From NCBI GenBank assembly GCA_014379795.1, contig JACMLC010000714.1, positions 1 to 6,914 of the forward strand: a DNA stretch of 6,914 nt, given 5' to 3'. Below the pieces are notes generated by a model that searched no databases, was not told where the DNA came from, and saw only the letters and a list, made by a program, of their open reading frames with translations. This stretch comes from Pyrinomonadaceae bacterium. Its GTDB lineage: Bacteria > Acidobacteriota > Blastocatellia > Pyrinomonadales > Pyrinomonadaceae. The position numbers and the translations under genes are program-made. Position 1 is the first letter of the stretch. Every line of letters begins with the position of its first letter. This document shows, one piece after another, positions 1 through 5,947 of this stretch.

Positions 1-818
1 AGATATTTTTCCCAATCGCCGACGCAGTCATCGCCGATGATGATTTTGCTGTAGCCGGGGCCGTGAATCTCTACGCGGCCTTCTTCCTTCCAAACTCCTG
101 TCGAAGAAGCGTCGCCAAAAATCATCCCGCGCCCGCAATGCCGCAGAATCTCGCCCGCTCCCGAATGGTCTGTCGGATAAAAACTGAAAGCCTCTTTGGG
201 AGCGCCCGCGCGAATCAACGCCTGTATAATTCTGTAAGGCGTCCAAGGCTCCGTACTGCCGGGTTTTAAGACGAGCGGGATTTTCAAAGGCAGCGCGGGA
301 ATCCAAAGCGAATGCACACCGGGCGAGTTATTCGGCAACACGACTCCGAGCGAATCCGTGCGCGGGAAAAAACTCAAAGCGTGTCCTTCCGCTTCTCCGA
401 ATCCCGCGTCGAGAATCTGTACATCCAGATTCCGCGTCAGGCCGCCGAGCACGTTGCTCATCTCCGCCATCACGCCGCGAATCTTTTGCATGTTGCGCTG
501 CGCCAGCACATGCGGCAATCCGGTCGTCGCCGAAACCTGCCTGATATAATCCCCCGGCGACTGCATATCATCGCCCAAGGGCAAAGCCTCATTCACAAAA
601 TGCTCAGCCGCCCGCGCACAAATTGTTAAAAGCTCTTCAGTCGAAAACCGCAACAACGCATCGCGCGCGGCTTTCTGCTCCAACAAATCGCGCCGTATCA
701 AGCCATTGTTGGCCTGACTGATCTCAACAAACGGCTCCCTCGTCCGGTGATGCGCGACGCGCGCCACGTCCAGACTTTTATACGGCTCGCCTTTTCTTAA
801 TATGGGAATGTGCAACAT
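1..818 (-). CDS. LuxC/EhpG-like acyl (carboxylate) reductase, aldehyde dehydrogenase fold, partial
   Basis: This is the N-terminal 272 residues of a protein whose 3' end lies beyond the left edge. An uninterrupted frame runs from ATG at 818, and an in-frame TAA four codons upstream fixes this as the first possible ATG. No good ribosome site precedes it. The fold is that of aldehyde dehydrogenases: a cofactor-binding stretch at residues 157-193 (LPNNSPG, then VLKPGSTEP with the usual Lys185), a FGDASSTG turn at 234-241 matching the family's GSTxxG loop, and EIHGPG at 250-255 in place of ELGG. The catalytic Cys normally follows about 30-35 residues later, so it should lie just outside the window; Cys265 is probably not it. 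The family (LuxC, EhpG) reduces an activated acyl or aryl group to the aldehyde with NAD(P)H. The ligase gene immediately upstream supports that role. The substrate is unknown. A general aldehyde dehydrogenase is the main alternative. Confidence 0.8.
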   Translation of the reverse strand, partial: MLHIPILRKGEPYKSLDVARVAHHRTREPFVEISQANNGLIRRDLLEQKAARDALLRFSTEELLTICARAAEHFVNEALPLGDDMQSPGDYIRQVSATTGLPHVLAQRNMQKIRGVMAEMSNVLGGLTRNLDVQILDAGFGEAEGHALSFFPRTDSLGVVLPNNSPGVHSLWIPALPLKIPLVLKPGSTEPWTPYRIIQALIRAGAPKEAFSFYPTDHSGAGEILRHCGRGMIFGDASSTGVWKEEGRVEIHGPGYSKIIIGDDCVGDWEKY

Positions 819-824
819 AGATGG

Positions 825-930
825 ATTTTAGATTTGCGATTTCAGATTTTCGATTGGAAGCGGACTAAAGAATTAAAAATTAATTTCTTGTCCTTATCCA
901 ATCGCAAATCTGAAATCTAAAATCGCAAAT
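825..930. repeat. AT-rich imperfect inverted repeat between ligase and reductase genes
   Basis: Two 33-bp arms at 825-857 and 898-930 are inverted copies matching at 28 of 33 positions, separated by a 40-bp AT-rich centre. The ten-base word AATCGCAAAT occurs at 900-909 and 921-930, and inverted at 832-841, so the arms are built of smaller repeated units. The right arm ends three bases from the ligase stop codon, and the left arm ends seven bases before the reductase start. A transcript from the ligase gene would therefore fold this into a long hairpin right after the stop. It could be a miniature palindromic insertion, an attenuator or an mRNA stabiliser; the sequence does not decide between these. 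Confidence 0.75.
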
Positions 931-933
931 GCT

Positions 934-2001
934 TTAATAAACTCCTTCGACCACGTTTGCCTGCAATCTGGAAAAGGGACGCACGTTGCGCACGCCGTCC
1001 CACGGGTAAGGCTCGCAGGGCGGTTCGCGTTCGGCTTCGTCGCGTTCGAGAAAGCGCGGCATAAAGAACTCGCGCGTCAGCGTCGTCAGGCGCACGCGCC
1101 CCGTCGCGCCATATTCGACAACCTTTTCCGGATTGTCGGGGTCAACGACTTCGATCATCGCGCGCGGGCTTGGCGGGTAATAGATGACTGCATAGTTGTC
1201 TTCCGCCACGCGCGGCTTGTGAACCGCGAGTCCCATCAGTGTGTTGCCATAGGTCGGAGCGAAATATGCGCCTTCCAATAATTCTTCGACGGCGAAGCGA
1301 TGAAACTGCTGCGTCATCTCCGTGCCGCCGCAGAAGACGCCTGTGATGCCCATCTTTTTCAGAGAGACTTTTTCGCAGAGAGCTTCGAGCAGCTTTGGCG
1401 TCGTGAACAGGCAACGAATGCCAGCGTGCGCGCGCAGGAGCGTCAAGCCTTGCTCGACGACATGCTGCTTGTAGGCTTCGGCCATGCGCGGCTGGTTCAT
1501 CTTCAACAGCTTGATGACCCAGCGCGGGTCTAAGTCAACCATAAAGCAGATGCCGCCGCGATACTGCGCTAAGTGTTCGACCGCGAGGCGCAGGCGACGC
1601 GGGCCGGTCGGCCCAAGCGAGAGCCAGTCCGCGCCCTTTGGAAAAAACTCGTCCGGCAGCGTCGCGCTGAAGGCTTCGTAATCGAGCCGGAAATCTTCGA
1701 TGCTGATGCGCGATTTTGGCACGCCCGTGCTGCCGCCCGTTTCAAAAGTATAGACCGGGCGTCCGGCATAGCCTTTGGGTATCCATCTTTGCACGGGGCC
1801 GCCGCGCAGCCACTCATCCTCAAAGAAACCGAAGCGCGCGAGGTCTGCAAAGGTCTGAATCTCGCGGCGCGGATCCCAATCAAGCTGGCTGGCGTATTCG
1901 AGCCAGAACGGGCAGCCCGTCTGAGGGTCGAAATGCCACCCGACAATCTCGCGCACCTGCGCATCGAGCGCGTCGCGCGCGGCCTCAATTTTTGTTTGCA
2001 T
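934..2001 (-). CDS. LuxE/EhpF/PaaK-like AMP-forming acyl or aryl ligase
   Basis: This is a 355-residue enzyme of the ANL (adenylate-forming) superfamily. The start is the first ATG (2001); the frame continues upstream only with TTG candidates, and the residues there look non-coding. Visible motifs are the phosphate-binding loop TGGSTGVPKSR at residues 88-98, CGGTEM at 224-229, PTYGNT at 249-254 (the A5 motif), and GRVRLTTL at 301-308 followed by PRFLERD at 315-321 (A7/A8 region). The N-terminal WHFDPQTGCPFWLEYA block (residues 22-37) resembles phenazine-type EhpF proteins, as I recall them. The protein is shorter than typical phenylacetate-CoA ligases and appears to have a reduced C-terminal lid domain, as in LuxE/EhpF. 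It probably adenylates a carboxylic acid and hands it to the reductase downstream. Substrate is unknown: fatty, aryl and polyketide acids are all possible. The protein is probably cytosolic, as no signal peptide is seen. Confidence 0.82.
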   Translation of the reverse strand: MQTKIEAARDALDAQVREIVGWHFDPQTGCPFWLEYASQLDWDPRREIQTFADLARFGFFEDEWLRGGPVQRWIPKGYAGRPVYTFETGGSTGVPKSRISIEDFRLDYEAFSATLPDEFFPKGADWLSLGPTGPRRLRLAVEHLAQYRGGICFMVDLDPRWVIKLLKMNQPRMAEAYKQHVVEQGLTLLRAHAGIRCLFTTPKLLEALCEKVSLKKMGITGVFCGGTEMTQQFHRFAVEELLEGAYFAPTYGNTLMGLAVHKPRVAEDNYAVIYYPPSPRAMIEVVDPDNPEKVVEYGATGRVRLTTLTREFFMPRFLERDEAEREPPCEPYPWDGVRNVRPFSRLQANVVEGVY

Positions 2002-2076
2002 TGCTGCTTCGATAATTAAGCCCCCTAACAATCGGAAATTACCAAGCCGGACAGAGAAGCACAACCCGCCGGACAA

Positions 2077-2132
2077 AGAAATACAATAGAAGCTCTGTCA
2101 AAAGATATTTAAGAAGCTCCTATTGTATCTCT
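2077..2132 (-). terminator. Putative intrinsic terminator hairpin after the amidohydrolase gene
   Basis: The minus-strand RNA forms an 18-bp stem with no mismatches. The 5' arm is AGAGATACAATAGGAGCT (2132-2115) and the 3' arm is AGCTTCTATTGTATTTCT (2094-2077), with a 20-nt loop. Two of the pairs are G-U. On the plus strand these would be A-C mismatches, which points to a structure working in the minus-strand transcript. It begins 7 nt after the amidohydrolase stop, and the 3' arm runs into the U-rich stretch AUUUCUUUGU. The stem is AU-rich and the U run is interrupted, so termination efficiency is uncertain. It also sits 76 nt before the ligase start and could act as a leader element for that gene. 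Confidence 0.5.
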
Positions 2133-2139
2133 AACTCGA

Positions 2140-3606
2140 TTAATTTTCTTTGTCTAAAGCTTTTTGAAAGCGTGGCGCAATCTCATCCAGCATTTTTTGC
2201 AACTGGCTTTCAAGCAGCCAGCGTCCGCGCGTCATCACGCCGACGCGTTTTTCCGCATTCGCGACATCGTCCAGCGGATTTGCATGCAGCAGTATCAGGT
2301 CTGCGCGCTTTCCTTTTTCGACGGTGCCGGCGGGCGCGCCCAGAAATTCCGCAGGGTTGCGCGTCGCCGCTTCGAGCGCGGCATAGGGCGTCAGTCCCGC
2401 TTCGACCAGACTTTTGATTTCGCGGTGCAGCGTGAAGCCGTAAAGCAGAAACCATTCGGGCGTGTCCGAGCCGGTCATGATTTTGCCGCCCGCCGCGTGA
2501 ATCTCTTTGACCAGTAGATTACGCACGCGCACGTACTCGCGCCGCCGCGCCTCTGTCGCTTGTGTATCCCGTAAACGCTTGCTCACCTTGTTCCACCTTT
2601 CGCGCAACTTGGTCGGGACGAAGCGGTAGTCAGGCCGCTGGCGAATCTCTTCATCGCTCGCGCCCGTGCCAAAGGTGATTTTGAAAAAGGTTAGCGTGGG
2701 CGTCGAATAGACGCCCGCGCGTGCGGTCGCCTGCGCAATCTCTTTGACCTTGCGCTCGTCTATGTGATCGAGGCTCTCCCAATTCTCTTTGCGAAAGAGG
2801 CCGATGTCGGACACGGAAGTCTTGATGGGCGAATCGTCTTTCAAGACGGATTCCAGATAAGCGTCTAGATGTTCTATCTGCTGTCCTGCTTCGAGCGCGC
2901 GCCGGACTCCGACCTGCGTGTCTACGTGGCCGATGACACGGATGCCCGCTTCTTTGGCGGCTGCGATGACAGCGTCGTAAACAGGGAGCGTGATGAAGTT
3001 GGTCAGCTTGATAAAGTCATACCCTGCGGCTTTGAAATCGAGCACCGCACGCCGCGCCTCTTCCGGCGTCGTGACGACGCGCCCGTTAAAGCCATCGCCG
3101 GTCGAGCGTCCAGACAGTTGCGGGCTGGCAGCATAAATAGTCGGCGCGAGAAGTTCTCCATCCGCCACACGCTTGCGCAAAATGAGATGTTCGGGCGTGC
3201 CGATCATCAGGCGAATGGTCGTGACGCCGTTCGCCAGCATCAGCGTCAGCTCGTCGCCTGCCAGCTCGTCGGGAAATTCATCATCCGAAAATAGATGCGT
3301 GTGCATGTCAACGAGGCCGGGCATCAAAAACTTGCCGCGCCCGTCCACGCGCGTTGCATCCTTCGGCACTTTTGTTTTATCGGTTGCTCCTATCTCCGCA
3401 ATGACCCCGTCACGCACGATGACTGTTTGATTAAGCAGGACGCGCGACGCGCCTGTCATCGGAATCACGTTGACATGGATAAAAGCGATTGTTTGATTCT
3501 GGCCGGTCGCGGCAGAGTCGCCACTGCGCGCAAGCTTAGACTGTGCAGGCACAAGCTGAACACAAGCCAGCATCACTGCCAGCAGCAAGAGATTTTTCTT
3601 TAGCAT
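2140..3606 (-). CDS. Exported amidohydrolase, imidazolonepropionase-like family
   Basis: This is a 488-residue metal-dependent hydrolase of the amidohydrolase superfamily. Residues 1-21 form a signal peptide (KK, a leucine-rich core, then LVPA before QS), so it acts outside the cytoplasm. The metal site is complete: HTH in MPGLVDMHTHLF (His102, His104), a probable carboxylated Lys200 in DFIKL, His227 in VIGHVD, His246 in IEHLD and Asp381 in MTGSDTP. The C-terminal part (TRNPAEFLG, then GTVEKGKRADLILL) is the usual beta-sandwich tail. Members act on cyclic amides, peptides or related C-N bonds; the actual substrate cannot be read from sequence, and the family label does not mean histidine breakdown. 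Its ATG follows the TAG of the upstream hydrolase with no gap, so translation is probably coupled. Only a weak AAAGAG precedes it. A lipobox is unlikely (Met at -3 of Cys15). Confidence 0.9.
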   Translation of the reverse strand: MLKKNLLLLAVMLACVQLVPAQSKLARSGDSAATGQNQTIAFIHVNVIPMTGASRVLLNQTVIVRDGVIAEIGATDKTKVPKDATRVDGRGKFLMPGLVDMHTHLFSDDEFPDELAGDELTLMLANGVTTIRLMIGTPEHLILRKRVADGELLAPTIYAASPQLSGRSTGDGFNGRVVTTPEEARRAVLDFKAAGYDFIKLTNFITLPVYDAVIAAAKEAGIRVIGHVDTQVGVRRALEAGQQIEHLDAYLESVLKDDSPIKTSVSDIGLFRKENWESLDHIDERKVKEIAQATARAGVYSTPTLTFFKITFGTGASDEEIRQRPDYRFVPTKLRERWNKVSKRLRDTQATEARRREYVRVRNLLVKEIHAAGGKIMTGSDTPEWFLLYGFTLHREIKSLVEAGLTPYAALEAATRNPAEFLGAPAGTVEKGKRADLILLHANPLDDVANAEKRVGVMTRGRWLLESQLQKMLDEIAPRFQKALDKEN

Positions 3607-4824
3607 CTATTTTTGCTCTTTGAGCCGCTTGAGCTTGTTGCTCGCGCTGTCTCTAATCGGGGTCTTGGCCGCTTCGGGCAGGTTCGTATCTTTGGCGAGC
3701 AGCTCCAGCGTCTTTTCGGCATTCTGTATCGCCATCTCTTTATTACCGTTTGCTTCGTAAGCATCGCCGAGGCTGTCATAGACGTTTGCCGATTCGGGAT
3801 AAGCCGCGACGTTGAGCTTAAAGATTTCGATGGCCTCGCGGATGCGGCTGTCCTGAAGCAGTTGATAGCCGATACCGTTGAGCACATTCTCGCGGAACAG
3901 CACGGCCTGCGGGTTTGCTTTTTTTCCTTCCTCAAAGGCCTGCAAAGCTTTCATGATCCCGGCATTGTTAATCATCGCCACGAACCTGCCGGGAGACGGC
4001 GCGCGCTTTATTACAGTATCCGCCGCTTCATTTTTCAGGAGATGAAATTTAAGGAAATCGAGCGTCTGTTTGACGATCTCGCGCGACTGGTCTGTGTTGT
4101 CGAGAATGTCAAAGGCGTGCTGCCCGTCGGCATAGCTGATAAGCGTCAGCGGAGCGTCCTGCGCGATGGCACGCGTGATGTAAGCATCAATCGTGTTGTT
4201 GATGATAGGAATATCCTGCCCCGCACGCGCGACCAGCATCGGCACGTCATAACTCACTTGCTCAGGATCCATCACGCCGTAATACATGACCGCCGTGCGG
4301 ATGTATTTGCGGCTTTCATCCATCGCCAGCGGTAGCCCGACGTTCACGTTGGCAGAGCAAGCCCAGATGCCTATCCGGTTCTCGTCAATTTTCAGCGTTG
4401 CCGCGTTGCTGCGCACATAAGCGACGAGGTCTGCCGCATCCGTCACAGCCGACAACGCGCTCCGGCTTTGATGATTAATCGCGATCATGCCCGCGGCGGC
4501 GGTCAGCTTTCCCCAATCAACATAGACTTGCCAGTCTTTGAGATTTGGAATCCCCACGCCGTTGACGAAAATCACGACCGGCAGACGCGCGCCAGCCTTG
4601 ATGTCCGGCGGATAGTAAACATCCATCTTGAGCGCCGCGCCCTCGACCGTCTTAAAAGTCATGTCGCGTTGCACCGTGACCTTTTCCGTCCCGGGCATCG
4701 TCAGGACGACAGGCTGTTTGGTCGGGTCTGGACGTTGCTGCGCGCTGGCAGCGAATGCAAAAAGGCTAATGAGCAAACCGCACAGGGCAAACGCGCTGAG
4801 CAGGGACGATAGTTTGCTTCGCAT
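3607..4824 (-). CDS. Exported alpha/beta hydrolase (dienelactone hydrolase/esterase-like) with C-terminal TPRs
   Basis: This is a 405-residue protein. ATG at 4824 is preferred because a clear AAGGAG lies nine or so bases upstream; a TTG at 4842 would place that ribosome site inside the gene. Residues about 1-29 form a signal peptide (RSK, hydrophobic core, FAASAQQ). The hydrolase domain spans about 50-265. It has VVIFVNGVG (oxyanion strand), a nucleophile elbow IWACSANV with Ser157, Asp204 in ARAGQD and His236 in GQHAFD, so a Ser-Asp-His triad can be drawn. The elbow is A-C-S-A-N rather than G-x-S-x-G. Residues about 310-377 hold two TPR-like helix pairs (REAIEIFKLNVAAYPES, then VYDSLGDAYEANGNKEMAIQ). 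The likely role is hydrolysis of esters or lactones outside the cytoplasm, with TPRs for protein contact. It is the first gene of a tight pair with the amidohydrolase. Substrate is unknown. Confidence 0.88.
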   Translation of the reverse strand: MRSKLSSLLSAFALCGLLISLFAFAASAQQRPDPTKQPVVLTMPGTEKVTVQRDMTFKTVEGAALKMDVYYPPDIKAGARLPVVIFVNGVGIPNLKDWQVYVDWGKLTAAAGMIAINHQSRSALSAVTDAADLVAYVRSNAATLKIDENRIGIWACSANVNVGLPLAMDESRKYIRTAVMYYGVMDPEQVSYDVPMLVARAGQDIPIINNTIDAYITRAIAQDAPLTLISYADGQHAFDILDNTDQSREIVKQTLDFLKFHLLKNEAADTVIKRAPSPGRFVAMINNAGIMKALQAFEEGKKANPQAVLFRENVLNGIGYQLLQDSRIREAIEIFKLNVAAYPESANVYDSLGDAYEANGNKEMAIQNAEKTLELLAKDTNLPEAAKTPIRDSASNKLKRLKEQK

Positions 4825-4833
4825 GGATTTTAT

Positions 4834-4839
4834 CTCCTT
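4834..4839 (-). promoter_or_regulatory. Ribosome binding site AAGGAG that fixes the hydrolase start
   Basis: AAGGAG on the minus strand lies nine bases before ATG 4824. It overlaps the codons that would follow a TTG start at 4842, so it argues for the shorter protein with a normal signal peptide. Confidence 0.75.
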
Positions 4840-4866
4840 CAAGAATTGATGAGCGAAGTTTGATTA

Positions 4867-4961
4867 GCCACAGAGGACACAGAGAACTCAGAGAAATATC
4901 AAATTCAGAATATCAAAATTGAAATCTTCCTTGCCTCTGTGCGCTCTGGGTCCTCTGTGGC
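4867..4961. repeat. Palindromic repeat, GCCACAGAGGACACAGAG type, copy 1
   Basis: The left arm at 4867-4893 and right arm at 4935-4961 are inverted copies matching at about 23 of 27 positions, both starting from GCCACAGAGGAC at the outer ends. The roughly 40-bp centre is AT-rich and contains nested words such as TATCAAATTCAGAATATC. It lies between the dioxygenase stop (5017) and the hydrolase start (4824), so it is downstream of one gene and in the possible leader of the next. The left arm is identical over 27 bp to the inverted right arm of the copy at 5765-5866. No open frame or transposase is present, so if mobile it is non-autonomous. Confidence 0.85.
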
Positions 4962-5016
4962 AAAGCTTTCCTTCTATCCGCTCATTTCAATGTCAGTCTC
5001 AACTTGTGACGATAGA

Positions 5017-5568
5017 TTATTGTTGCCGCATCTTAATATCCTGCACACATCGGAGCATGCCGTCTTTATCTTTCTCTAGGGGGCGGATGGAAAAGATGCT
5101 GTCTTCGCTTTGCGCGTCGTCGCGCGTGCGCTGGTCTATGAACTCGTCGCCTTCAAAAACGATCTCGAAAATTTTCTGTTTGTGGCCGGGCGCGTTGACC
5201 ACGTAATGTATGTGAGCCGGAACGCGCGCCGAAGGATAAGGGCCGGGTTTGATGGTTTCAAATTCATAACGCCCGCGCGCGTCCGCTTGCATCGTGCCGT
5301 TAAGTCGCGGATTGGAATTGTTCGTCGTCTCGCCTGAGTAATAGCCATGGATGTCCGTGTGATAAACGTAGACGCTCGCGCCCGCGAGCGGCGTCTTGCC
5401 GTCCGCAGCATAAACAGTGCCTGAGACCGTCAGCCGCTCGCCGGGTTCGAGCCGTGGCGCGACGACGATTTTCCACGCAGCATCGCTCTTCTGCGCCAAT
5501 TTCGGCGACTGGCCGGAGCAGACCGTTGTGAGCAGGACGATTAAAAGGATGGCGAAACGCTTCATCAT
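5017..5568 (-). CDS. Exported intradiol ring-cleavage dioxygenase-like protein
   Basis: This is a 183-residue single-domain protein resembling the core of protocatechuate 3,4-dioxygenase and catechol 1,2-dioxygenase. Residues 1-19 form a signal peptide ending near CSGQS; the cysteine context (TTVC) is a poor lipobox. All four Fe(III) ligands of the family can be placed: Tyr77 in IHGYYSGE, Tyr111 in KPGPYPS, and His119 and His121 in PAHIHY. The usual active-site Arg three residues before the first His is Val116 here, with Arg115 one position further away. The protein is shorter than cytosolic PcaG/PcaH-type subunits. Expected chemistry is ortho-cleavage of a catechol-type ring with O2, but exported members are poorly characterised, so the substrate is open. 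Two adjacent ATGs occur (5568 and 5565); GGAGG is 4 or 7 bases away, so the second fits slightly better. It is flanked on both sides by the same palindromic repeat. Confidence 0.87.
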   Translation of the reverse strand: MMKRFAILLIVLLTTVCSGQSPKLAQKSDAAWKIVVAPRLEPGERLTVSGTVYAADGKTPLAGASVYVYHTDIHGYYSGETTNNSNPRLNGTMQADARGRYEFETIKPGPYPSARVPAHIHYVVNAPGHKQKIFEIVFEGDEFIDQRTRDDAQSEDSIFSIRPLEKDKDGMLRCVQDIKMRQQ

Positions 5569-5572
5569 AAAA

Positions 5573-5577
5573 CCTCC
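5573..5577 (-). promoter_or_regulatory. Ribosome binding site GGAGG for the dioxygenase-like gene
   Basis: GGAGG on the minus strand is 4 bases from ATG 5568 and 7 bases from ATG 5565. The spacing favours the second Met as the true start. Confidence 0.75.
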
Positions 5578-5764
5578 GCGAGAGTAAATTCAGAGTCGAA
5601 AGGTTAAAGGCCTTAACTAATGCAGTGAACATATTTCAACTCGCGGCGTTTGGCTATAGCCTGCCGGATGTTTTTACCGATTTTTTACAGTTCAGCCAGT
5701 GCATGAGGTTTTTCACTGGTGCGGATATTTTCCGAGATTTCGGAAATCAAGCTCAAGTAAGTTA

Positions 5765-5866
5765 GCCACAGAGGACACAGAGAACACAGAGGTTTAAGAA
5801 GTTTTCAAATTTCAGATATTGAATTTGAAATTTTTAACTCTCTGAGTTCTCTGTGTCCTCTGTGGC
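5765..5866. repeat. Palindromic repeat, GCCACAGAGGACACAGAG type, copy 2
   Basis: The arms at 5765-5791 and 5840-5866 are inverted copies matching at 26 of 27 positions. The 48-bp AT-rich centre holds a second, nested dyad (AAATTTCAGA at 5807-5816 against TTTGAAATTT at 5824-5833). The right arm, inverted, is identical to the left arm of the copy at 4867-4961, and the centres are also recognisably similar when one copy is inverted, so the two copies lie in opposite orientation. It ends 81 bases before the solute-binding protein start. RNA from either strand would form a long hairpin. Confidence 0.88.
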
Positions 5867-5947
5867 TGATTGAAGTTCTAAAATCGCGCCGTTCGGTTTA
5901 CTATAGCCCGCGTTCGACCAGCCGCAGCTTCGCTTGAGAGTTCCCGA

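Larger units (their letters stand above)
5569..5947. other. Divergent intergenic region with several small dyads
   Basis: These 379 bases separate the minus-strand dioxygenase-like gene from the plus-strand solute-binding protein gene, so promoters for both should be here. I see no convincing open frame. Contents in order: a near-palindrome GTTAAAGGCCTTAAC at 5603-5617, a perfect 10-bp palindrome GGCTATAGCC at 5652-5661, a CCAGTG/CACTGG dyad at 5696-5720, a perfect 7-bp stem with 4-nt loop TTTCCGA-GATT-TCGGAAA at 5729-5746, and the large repeat at 5765-5866. CTATAGCC recurs at 5901-5908, about 40 bases before the plus-strand start. No pair of -35 and -10 boxes with good spacing stands out on either strand. 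Confidence 0.6.

Noticed and set aside
1..2001. A bacterial luminescence (lux) operon
   Set aside because: Only LuxE-like and LuxC-like families are present; there is no luciferase or LuxD-like gene, and both families have non-luminous relatives.
1569..2019. Long open frames of about 140-150 codons on both strands inside the ligase gene
   Set aside because: They are Arg/Ala-rich shadow frames of a GC-rich gene and have no recognisable motifs.
2002..2076. N-terminal extension of the ligase from a TTG at 2076
   Set aside because: The extra 25 residues carry no family similarity that I can see, there is an ATG at 2001 where the conserved part begins, and the stretch overlaps non-coding-looking DNA next to the hairpin.
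3613..4335. A 240-codon plus-strand open frame opposite the TPR-hydrolase
   Set aside because: The minus-strand frame has a signal peptide, catalytic triad and TPRs, while the plus-strand product has no coherent domain and no ribosome site.
5729..5746. Rho-independent terminator
   Set aside because: The stem is short and no U-rich run follows on either strand; it also lies upstream of both flanking genes.
4867..5866. CRISPR array or transposon ends with a transposase
   Set aside because: There are only two palindromic copies about 900 bp apart, no regular spacers, and no transposase between or beside them.
5870..5907. A sigma-70 promoter for the solute-binding protein (TTGAAG with TACTAT or TATAGC)
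   Set aside because: The spacing between the boxes is 23 bases or more and the -10 matches are weak.
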